Below are positions 1-4,947 of a DNA stretch of 7,278 nucleotides, piece after piece. The stretch comes from Puniceicoccaceae bacterium (GTDB lineage: Bacteria > Verrucomicrobiota > Verrucomicrobiia > Opitutales > Coraliomargaritaceae). The stretch spans positions 1-7,278 of the forward strand of contig PXBU01000152.1 in NCBI GenBank assembly GCA_003566795.1, given 5' to 3'. The position numbers and the translations under genes were made by a program. Position 1 is the stretch's first letter, and each line of letters begins with the position of its first letter. The notes beneath the pieces are model-generated. The model saw only the letters and a program-made list of their open reading frames with translations, had not been told where the DNA came from and did no database searches.

Positions 1-84
1 GAAGCTTCGACAAAAATATGGGTGTCCTTTAAATAAATATTAGAAGCTTCGACAAAAATATGGGTGTCCTTTAAATAAATATTA
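1..84. repeat. Two perfect 42-bp tandem direct repeats
   Basis: Units at 1-42 and 43-84 are identical over all 42 bases. Each begins with the 8-bp palindrome GAAGCTTC and ends in an AT-rich tail (AAATAAATATTA), with a GGGTGTCC core between them. The second copy runs straight into TCATGA. Because the first unit starts at base 1, the true copy number is unknown and more copies may lie to the left. No spacer separates the units, so this is not a CRISPR array. It could be a minisatellite, a REP-like element, or an assembly duplication at a contig end; the sequence alone cannot decide. Confidence 0.93.
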
Positions 85-152
85 TCATGAAATGACCCCT
101 GCTTACTTCTCCGCCACACGGATGAAATCAAGCTCAAAGCAAAGATTCGCTA

Positions 153-193
153 AACAAAAACGCCTCTGGTTGGAATACCAGACGCGTTTTGTT
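153..193 (-). terminator. Rho-independent terminator of the minus-strand gene
   Basis: Bases 153-170 and 177-193 form a long stem around a 6-base loop, with one bulged A and one C-C mismatch. Read on the minus strand the stem ends in GCGTTTTTGTTT, a usable U-tract, and it lies 27 bases past the stop codon of the gene at 220-597. The other side is also T-rich (GCGTTTTGTTG on +), so it may work in both directions and shield the gene from repeat-side transcription. Nothing else recognisable lies in 85-219. Confidence 0.7.
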
Positions 194-219
194 GTATTAT
201 CCGGAAAATCCGAACGATT

Positions 220-597
220 CTAGAAATTCCGCTCGGGTGCTGGCCCTCTGCGGCCAATCTTTTGGCGTTTCTCTATCGCTGGATTTTGCTCTTTGCTGCT
301 GTAAGCGGCATCGGGCTTGGAAGCAGAGTCCACAGAGCGTTTATCGATCTGCGCCGGATCACCAGCTGCCCGGGTATTGCGTTCAACATTTACCCAGCTT
401 GCTGTGCGTGAACTGCCTCCGCTACGCCGTTCGTAAGCTACCGCACTGGCTTGGTCCTTTGCGTCCACACTAATGGTTTGCATCGTCCGGTTTGTGCGAT
501 CCCAGTCATCCCGGAGTTGGGTCTTACTTGCCATGGCGATTGTTTGACCGAGAAAAGCGGTAGCGGTAATAGCGATGATGGTTTTTGTTATTTTCAT
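220..597 (-). CDS. Small secreted charged protein, function unknown
   Basis: This is a 125-residue protein with a clear Sec signal peptide: basic start (MKITK), hydrophobic stretch to about residue 21, and a likely cleavage after AMA at residue 23. The mature part of about 102 residues has no Cys and no His. It is rich in Arg/Lys (about 20), Asp/Glu (about 14), Ser and Ala, so it is probably hydrophilic and largely disordered. It would be periplasmic or exported. The start is supported by an AAGGA ribosome-binding site (plus-strand 604-608) seven bases upstream of the ATG. The gene is flanked by a promoter-like site (744-749) and a terminator (153-193), so it looks like a self-contained single-gene unit transcribed away from the efflux operon. 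I recognise no family. The overlapping plus-strand frame at 189-473 lacks these signals. Confidence 0.72.
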   Translation of the reverse strand: MKITKTIIAITATAFLGQTIAMASKTQLRDDWDRTNRTMQTISVDAKDQASAVAYERRSGGSSRTASWVNVERNTRAAGDPAQIDKRSVDSASKPDAAYSSKEQNPAIEKRQKIGRRGPAPERNF

Positions 598-723
598 GAT
601 TTTTCCTTTTTATGGGTTTATTGACACTTATTCTTTTGAGGCTCCACAACATGTGTGACCTACCCATGTAAACGCATCCCCTCGGGATACCCCTGAAAGA
701 TTCTTTGTAATTGAATGCGGCAC

Positions 724-749
724 AATGCCAGCTAATGCTTGGCATTATA
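724..749 (-). promoter_or_regulatory. Minus-strand -10 box overlapped by an inverted repeat
   Basis: The minus strand reads a perfect TATAAT at 744-749. No good -35 hexamer is found at 16-18 bases spacing (CTCCAA at 17). A perfect 7-bp inverted repeat, AATGCCA (724-730) and TGGCATT (740-746) with a 9-base gap, overlaps the -10 box and the expected transcription start near 737. A promoter with a poor -35 and an operator-like palindrome at the start site suggests control by a dimeric regulator, but no regulator is visible here. It would give the gene at 220-597 a leader of about 140 bases, which includes a small hairpin ATCCC-CTC-GGGAT at 676-688. Confidence 0.4.
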
Positions 750-852
750 GATCCTAATGGGATGCTTTGGAGACGTTGGCTGTGTCCTAACTATTGCTTC
801 GTCGTCGATCAGATTTTTTTGCCAACTTTTTTGAGGGGTTGAGCCCGTAGCT

Positions 853-864
853 GCGTTTAAACGC
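853..864. repeat. Perfect 12-bp palindrome
   Basis: GCGTTTAAACGC is perfectly self-complementary. A 10-base part of it and its flank (TAAACGCATC, 858-867) recurs in the same orientation at 669-678, in the leader of the minus-strand gene. It may be a protein-binding site or chance; no flanking element explains it. Confidence 0.3.
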
Positions 865-971
865 ATCTATGGACACAAAATCAAAAAAAACGAATCGATC
901 ACGCAAGCCGATGTGCTTTGTGATTCTGCTCTTTGAATGACATGCCCCATCTTCGTCGCCTCGCTCCCAAC

Positions 972-1003
972 TTGACTTTTTCGCAGCTGGCATCCATTCT
1001 AAT
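972..1003 (+). promoter_or_regulatory. Weak candidate promoter for the cysteine-rich gene
   Basis: TTGACT (972-977) matches five of six bases of the -35 consensus. TCTAAT (998-1003) matches five of six of the -10 consensus, but the 20-base spacer is too long for a standard sigma-70 site. If real, transcription would start within a few bases of the ATG at 1014, giving a leaderless message. That would agree with the lack of a Shine-Dalgarno sequence there. Confidence 0.22.
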
Positions 1004-1013
1004 CATCTCGTTA

Positions 1014-1424
1014 ATGAAAGCGTTCATCGCAGTTTTACTTTCCTTTGCCCTCGTGGGGTTCGCGCGGGCGGATTGCCTCTGTTGCTTGAGTGGGACGCAG
1101 TCCTCGGTCGTGAGCGAGGTGCCGGCTTCCGCTGGTTGCTGTGGGCAAGCGGGGGCGACTGCGGACGACTCCGTTCCGCCGTTAAGTAATTGCTGTTCCT
1201 CGAGCCAGTGTGCCTTGGCTGATTGCGGTGGGCTGACTTTGATTGGTTTGGAAGACGAGGCTTTGGTCGACCATCGGACGGTGTGCTTGTTGGCCACTGA
1301 GTTGCATCAGACCGAGCTTGTAGCGGGCGTAGCGGCCAAGCCCTGCGCGGTCCGTGCGCCGCCTGCCATTGAGCTGCGGCGATCCCTGCCTTTGGGTATT
1401 TTGTATTGCGTGCACCGTTTGTGA
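1014..1424 (+). CDS. Small secreted cysteine-rich protein, putative metal-binding
   Basis: The protein has 136 residues. A Sec signal peptide (MKAFIAVLLSFALVGF) ends with ARA at residues 17-19, so the mature form would begin Asp-Cys in the periplasm. It holds 12 cysteines (21, 23, 24, 42, 43, 60, 61, 66, 71, 91, 111, 132), nine of them within residues 21-71 and several paired (CC), plus three histidines (87, 98, 134). The tail ends in SLPLGILYCVHRL. I assign no named family. The cysteine density and position directly before cusCBA genes suggest a periplasmic copper or silver binder, which is inference. I chose the ATG at 1014 because it gives a proper signal peptide. The frame is open back to a TTG at 933, but the longer form would bury the signal sequence. 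No Shine-Dalgarno sequence is visible. A terminator follows 8 bases after the stop. Confidence 0.65.
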   Translation: MKAFIAVLLSFALVGFARADCLCCLSGTQSSVVSEVPASAGCCGQAGATADDSVPPLSNCCSSSQCALADCGGLTLIGLEDEALVDHRTVCLLATELHQTELVAGVAAKPCAVRAPPAIELRRSLPLGILYCVHRL

Positions 1425-1432
1425 GGTGCCTG

Positions 1433-1475
1433 ACCGCTGAGCATCGCAGGACGATGGCTTGAGCGGTATTTTTGT
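1433..1475 (+). terminator. Intrinsic terminator after the cysteine-rich gene
   Basis: ACCGCT (1433-1438) pairs with AGCGGT (1462-1467). The stem continues inward through AGC/GCT and ATCG/CGAT, with one G-U wobble and two single-G bulges, to a five-base loop CAGGA. The hairpin is followed by ATTTTTGTGT. It starts 8 bases after the stop codon at 1422-1424. It should end, or partly attenuate, transcription before the efflux genes, which start about 300 bases later. Confidence 0.65.
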
Positions 1476-1773
1476 GTCCGCACCACGGGCAGTAACCACT
1501 GATGGGCGGATCGGCAACGACCGGAACGCTGCCTCACTTCCAGAATCACCCAGCTACAATTATGTTTTGCTTTAGCTACGACTCCTTCCAACAGCTTTAC
1601 TGGCTGAGGCATTTGTTTCCTGAACCGCTAACAACGTCCGCAGTCGACATCGTTTTGAATGCGAAGCTCCGGCCGTTCCGGATATTCGCCTGCACCCGGA
1701 GACGTCCCTGTCGCGCGCGTTCCGACCACCAGCAGACCCGCCCGGAATTTTTCCGGAATTCAACCCCACGATT
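1476..1773 (+). promoter_or_regulatory. Leader/promoter region of the efflux operon
   Basis: These roughly 300 bases lie between the terminator and cusC and hold no convincing gene. The plus frame 1502-1789 and several minus frames are open, but lack start signals and plausible protein composition. The operon promoter is expected here. TACAAT (1555-1560) is a fair -10 match but has no clear -35, and TTGAAT (1655-1660) has no partner -10 at a normal distance. I found no copy of the known CusR or CueR operator patterns by eye. The stretch has mixed base composition, becoming GC-rich after about 1660. Confidence 0.4.
1742..1761 (+). promoter_or_regulatory. Inverted repeat just upstream of cusC
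   Basis: CCGGAA (1742-1747), TTT, TTCCGG (1751-1756) is a perfect 6-bp inverted repeat. It overlaps a second palindrome, TTCCGGAA (1751-1758), and a direct repeat of CCGGAATT (1742-1749, 1753-1760). It ends about 13 bases before the cusC ATG, where a ribosome-binding site would normally lie. It could be an operator or a small RNA hairpin limiting translation. Confidence 0.3.
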
Positions 1774-3126
1774 ATGCGAAACATCCTGAAAATTCTTTCC
1801 ATGGCCTTTTTGGTCACCGCCGTTTGTGCCACCACCGTGCACGCCGAGGGCGAGGGTCTCGATCCTCGTCCGGATCCTGTCACCCCGACCACAGCTGGAT
1901 CGGCTGCAAGGCCTGCCGCGCTCGACAGTGTGCCGCCGCCGGCCGCTATCCCCGCCGACGCCACCGTTGACGACCTGGTGCATTACGCGGTGGAAAACAA
2001 CCCCTCGCTGCGCGCCGCCTTCGAGCGCTGGAAAGCCGCCGTGGAGCGTGCCCCCCAGGCGCGCACCCTGCCGGACCCGCAGTTAAACTATAGCAACTTT
2101 GTCCTGCGCTCGACGGATCGCCAGGGACCGATGGGCCGGCAGCGCATTGCCATCACGCAAATGTTCCCCTGGTTCGGCACCCTCGACGCCCGTGGCAGTC
2201 GCGCCGAGCAACAAGCGCATGCCGCCGCCCACCGCTTGGAGGCGGCCACCAATCGCATGATCGCCAGCCTGCGGGCGGAATATGCCGAATATTATTACAT
2301 CGAAACCGCCGCAGCGATCTTTGAGGAGCATCGTCAGCTGTTGGAAAAACTCCACGCAGCGATCGAGGGGCAATACGCCTCCGGCCTGGCTGGCCGGGCG
2401 GACGTCCTGCGTATCGAAATGGAGTTGGCGCGCGTCGACGACACCCGCCGTTCACTGCGCGACCAAAAGGGACCGGTCAGGGCGAAACTCAATGCCATGC
2501 TCGGCCGCCCGGCGACGGCGGCCCTTCCGGCGGCGCAAGCCTGGGACTATCGCCTGATGGAGGAAGCTGAATTGCAAGCGCTCTCCGCCCGCATGCAGAC
2601 ACATCCCGAACTGCGCGCTCGCGAGAGCGAAATCCTGGAGGCGGAAGAAGCCCTGCGCCTGGCCCGCCTGCGGAGCCGTCCCGACTTCATGGCCGGGGTC
2701 GAATACCTCGAGCGCCGTGACGCCTCCAACGAAGCCATGCTCATGGTCGGGATCAGCCTGCCCATCTGGCGTGAAAGCTACGCCGCCGGACGTCGCGAAG
2801 CCCGGGCCATGGAGCGCGAATCCACCGCCGCCCGCGAGGCCCTGGTCTTGGACTTGGCGGCAAGCTACGAGGAAAGCAGCTACGCCTTGCGCGATGCCGA
2901 GCGCAAGCTGCGGCTCTACGACGAATCCCTGCTGCCCCGCGCCGAGGAATCCTTCGAAATTATCGACGCCGCTTATAGCGAAGGCGAAGCCGCCTTCCTC
3001 GATCTGGTCGATGCCCAGCGCGAGCTGCTGAATCTACGCGACAACCGCGCCCGCGCTTTGGCCGATCAAGCCCGCAGCCTCGCCCGACTCAACGAATTGG
3101 CCGGTGGTGGAATCGGCGCACAATAA
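1774..3126 (+). CDS. cusC: CusC-like outer-membrane efflux channel (TolC/OMF family)
   Basis: This 450-residue outer-membrane factor would form the trimeric exit duct of the tripartite metal pump. A Sec signal peptide runs to about residue 24 (TVHA|EG), then a Pro/Ala-rich linker to about 60. Two outer-membrane-efflux repeats follow, at about 65-245 and 265-440, both Ala/Glu/Arg-rich and helical as in TolC. Family marks are PDPQL (100-104), ITQMFPWFGT (127-136), SLPIWR (328-333) and DLVDAQRELL (410-419). Length is normal. Cys18 lies inside the signal peptide without a proper lipobox (TAV before it), so unlike E. coli CusC it is probably not a lipoprotein. No Shine-Dalgarno sequence precedes the ATG; the next Met (residue 10) would shorten the signal peptide. 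It is first in the cusC-cusB-cusA order, with cusB starting 10 bases after its stop. OMF sequences alone do not fix the metal; the assignment rests on the neighbours. Confidence 0.9.
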   Translation: MRNILKILSMAFLVTAVCATTVHAEGEGLDPRPDPVTPTTAGSAARPAALDSVPPPAAIPADATVDDLVHYAVENNPSLRAAFERWKAAVERAPQARTLPDPQLNYSNFVLRSTDRQGPMGRQRIAITQMFPWFGTLDARGSRAEQQAHAAAHRLEAATNRMIASLRAEYAEYYYIETAAAIFEEHRQLLEKLHAAIEGQYASGLAGRADVLRIEMELARVDDTRRSLRDQKGPVRAKLNAMLGRPATAALPAAQAWDYRLMEEAELQALSARMQTHPELRARESEILEAEEALRLARLRSRPDFMAGVEYLERRDASNEAMLMVGISLPIWRESYAAGRREARAMERESTAAREALVLDLAASYEESSYALRDAERKLRLYDESLLPRAEESFEIIDAAYSEGEAAFLDLVDAQRELLNLRDNRARALADQARSLARLNELAGGGIGAQ

Positions 3127-3130
3127 AGGA
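3125..3130 (+). promoter_or_regulatory. Ribosome-binding site deciding the cusB start
   Basis: AAAGGA lies six bases before the ATG at 3137 and directly after the cusC stop codon. It supports this ATG over the in-frame GTG at 3104, which would overlap cusC and place 11 extra residues before the signal sequence. Confidence 0.75.
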
Positions 3131-3136
3131 CTCAAC

Positions 3137-4942
3137 ATGAAAACGAATAAAACACGCCTTCTCTTCATCCTGGCCGCATTGGCTGCGGTGGCCGCCGCCT
3201 TTGCCCTCGGCAAATTGAGCGGTCGGACCGGCGGTGACCACAGCGAGAATGATCATGCGGCGCACGACGGTGCAGAGGAAACACCTGCAGCCAAAGAAGA
3301 AACCTGGACTTGCTCCATGCACCCCCAAGTGCGCCAGCCCGATCCGGGCGATTGCCCGATTTGCGGGATGGACCTGATTCCGCTCGAAAACGACGAAGAC
3401 GAGGAGGAAACGGAGCTGCCGCAACTGCGGGTCAGTGAACGCGCCGCCGCCCTCATGCAAATTGAAACCTGGCCCGTCGAACGCAGAGCCGTCGATGCCG
3501 AAATCAATGTCTTCGGCCTGCTGGAAGCCGACGAAACCCGGCTGCGCGACCTCGTCGCCCGGGCCGACAGCTACATCGAAAAGCTCCATGCCGACCATCG
3601 ATGGATCCGGGTGGAGCAAGGCGAGGTGCTGGCCGAGCTCTACAGCCCGCCGGTCACCGCCGCCGCCCGTGAACTGCTCGCCGCCCGGGGCGACCCCACC
3701 GCCGCCCGCGCCAAACTCCGCCGACTGGGTGTGGCCGAGGATCAGATCGCCGCTATTGTGGAAAGCGGCGAAGTCCCGCACACCTACGAGATCCGCAGCC
3801 CCATCGACGGCTATGTGGTGGACTTTGCGGGCCGCGAAGGCATCTGGGTGGCCGAAGGCCAACGCCTCTTTCAAATCGTGAACCTGAGCAAGTTGTGGCT
3901 CCAGCTGGAAGCCTACGAACGGGATCTGGCCGACCTGCGGGTCGGCCTGCCGGTGGCATTCTCCGTGCCAGCCTTTGCCGGGGAGAGCTTCGAAGGCGAG
4001 GTCACCTTCATCGACCCGCAGATCGACCCCCGCAAGCGGACGGCGCGCCTGCGGGTCGAAGTGCCCAATCCGGAGCTGCGTCTGAAGCCGGGCATGTTCG
4101 CCCGGGGCAGGCTCCACGTGCCGGGAGACGCCGAGGCTCCGCCGCTGGTGATTCCCAAAAGCGCGCCCCTCATCACCGGAGAACGCGCCGTCGTCTATGT
4201 CCAGTTGCCCGACCGTGACCGACCGACCTTTGAAGGCCGCGAACTGGTCCTCGGTCCCCGCAAAGGCGATTATTACGAGATTCGCGAAGGCCTGGAGGAG
4301 GGCGAGCGTGTCGTCACCCACGGTAATTTCAAGATCGACAGCGAGCTGCAGATCCGCGGCCGCCCCAGTATGATGGCGCGCGAGGGTGGGATGGAGGCAG
4401 ACCACGACGACGCTGCGGATCAAGCCCCCGACTACCGCGAGCTACCGGCGATAGCCGACTTCGCCGACGAGGTGCCGGAGTCCTTCGGCCGGGAGCTGCG
4501 CCCGGTGGTCCAAGGCTACCTGGATCTCTCCGAAGCGCTGGCGGGCGACGACTACGCGGCCGCCCGCAAAGGCCTGAGCGGTTTGCACGAGGCCCTGCTC
4601 GAAATCGGCAAACACCGCCTTGATGGTGAGGCCCACATGGCATGGATGGAGCGCTACGATAGTCTCCACCAACTCGCCCACCAGTTGGAAGCCGCCGACG
4701 ATCTCGACGGTATGCGCCGACACTTGCAGGCAACCACTTTGGAAATCGAGGCCATCGCCGTCAACTTCGGTGCCGGTCAACTCCCCGAGCTGCACCGCAT
4801 GTATTGCCCTATGGTGGATGGCGACGAAGGCGGCACCTGGCTGCAGGGCCACGATACCTTGAGCAACCCCTACTACGGCGCCATGATGCTCCGCTGCGGC
4901 GAAAGCCTGGGCGTGCTGAGCCGTGAACACCAAGAGGACTGA
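3137..4942 (+). CDS. cusB: CusB-like periplasmic adaptor with HMBD and DUF3347-like domains
   Basis: This is a 601-residue membrane-fusion protein linking pump and channel, longer than E. coli CusB (about 400). In order: a signal or anchor segment (7-24); a His/Asp/Glu-rich spacer with H35, H40, H43; a heavy-metal-binding domain at about 57-83 (WTCSMHP, then CPICGM; C59, M61, H62, C73, C76, M78); and an acidic linker. The adaptor core follows at about 95-410, with YEIRSPIDGYVV (217-228) as the lipoyl/barrel-sandwich half and LRLKPGMFARGRL (314-326) in the beta-barrel. A second acidic/His linker is followed by a C-terminal DUF3347-like domain at about 445-590, with YCPM (556-559), W568, NPYYG (577-581) and MLRCG (584-588). 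The helical hairpin (about 160-210) is short. E. coli CusB binds copper through N-terminal methionines; here the HMBD would do that job, which is inference. It is co-transcribed with cusC and cusA. Confidence 0.92.
   Translation: MKTNKTRLLFILAALAAVAAAFALGKLSGRTGGDHSENDHAAHDGAEETPAAKEETWTCSMHPQVRQPDPGDCPICGMDLIPLENDEDEEETELPQLRVSERAAALMQIETWPVERRAVDAEINVFGLLEADETRLRDLVARADSYIEKLHADHRWIRVEQGEVLAELYSPPVTAAARELLAARGDPTAARAKLRRLGVAEDQIAAIVESGEVPHTYEIRSPIDGYVVDFAGREGIWVAEGQRLFQIVNLSKLWLQLEAYERDLADLRVGLPVAFSVPAFAGESFEGEVTFIDPQIDPRKRTARLRVEVPNPELRLKPGMFARGRLHVPGDAEAPPLVIPKSAPLITGERAVVYVQLPDRDRPTFEGRELVLGPRKGDYYEIREGLEEGERVVTHGNFKIDSELQIRGRPSMMAREGGMEADHDDAADQAPDYRELPAIADFADEVPESFGRELRPVVQGYLDLSEALAGDDYAAARKGLSGLHEALLEIGKHRLDGEAHMAWMERYDSLHQLAHQLEAADDLDGMRRHLQATTLEIEAIAVNFGAGQLPELHRMYCPMVDGDEGGTWLQGHDTLSNPYYGAMMLRCGESLGVLSREHQED
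4932..4938 (+). promoter_or_regulatory. Ribosome-binding site of cusA inside the cusB end
   Basis: AAGAGGA ends nine bases before the ATG at 4948 and overlaps the last codons of cusB, whose stop is at 4940-4942. The five-base gap between the genes points to translational coupling. Confidence 0.7.
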
Positions 4943-4947
4943 AGCCC

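Larger units (their letters stand above)
750..1013. other. AT-rich intergenic region with a possible decayed coding fragment
   Basis: No credible intact gene lies here. In the plus frame 835-936 there is a 33-codon open stretch, preceded by a stop and without any ATG, GTG or TTG start, that reads like protein (it includes AFKRIYGHKIKKN and ITQADVL). A minus-strand open frame (787-993) covers the same bases and reads AFKR at the same spot because of the palindrome at 853-864. Either could be a gene remnant, and neither is called as a gene. Homopolymer runs (A8 at 883-890, T7 at 814-820, T6 at 827-832) and low GC set it apart from the efflux genes. Confidence 0.5.

Noticed and set aside
1..84. 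CRISPR array
   Set aside because: The repeats are directly adjacent with no spacers, and no cas gene is present.
189..473. Plus-strand 94-codon frame
   Set aside because: It overlaps the minus-strand gene 220-597, which has a signal peptide, ribosome-binding site and terminator. This frame has none of these and starts inside the terminator hairpin.
775..832. Terminator from GTTGGC/GCCAAC followed by TTTTTT
   Set aside because: The six-base stem encloses about 40 bases without inner pairing. This is too weak, and no gene ends just upstream on the plus strand.
1502..1789. Plus-strand 95-codon frame before cusC
   Set aside because: It has no ribosome-binding site, turns Arg-rich towards its end, and overlaps the cusC signal peptide region out of frame. 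Its length is expected by chance.
1825..1827. Lipidation of Cys18 in the CusC-like protein
   Set aside because: The residues before it (TAV) do not form a lipobox, and the cleavage site at residue 24 is a better fit for signal peptidase I.
3104..3136. GTG start giving a 612-residue CusB
   Set aside because: It would overlap cusC and add 11 residues before the signal sequence. The ATG at 3137 has AAAGGA at ideal spacing.
3089..4423. 444-codon open frame on the minus strand
   Set aside because: It lies wholly opposite cusB, whose domains are unmistakable. Long antisense frames are common in GC-rich genes, and this one has no signal sequence, domain or ribosome-binding site.
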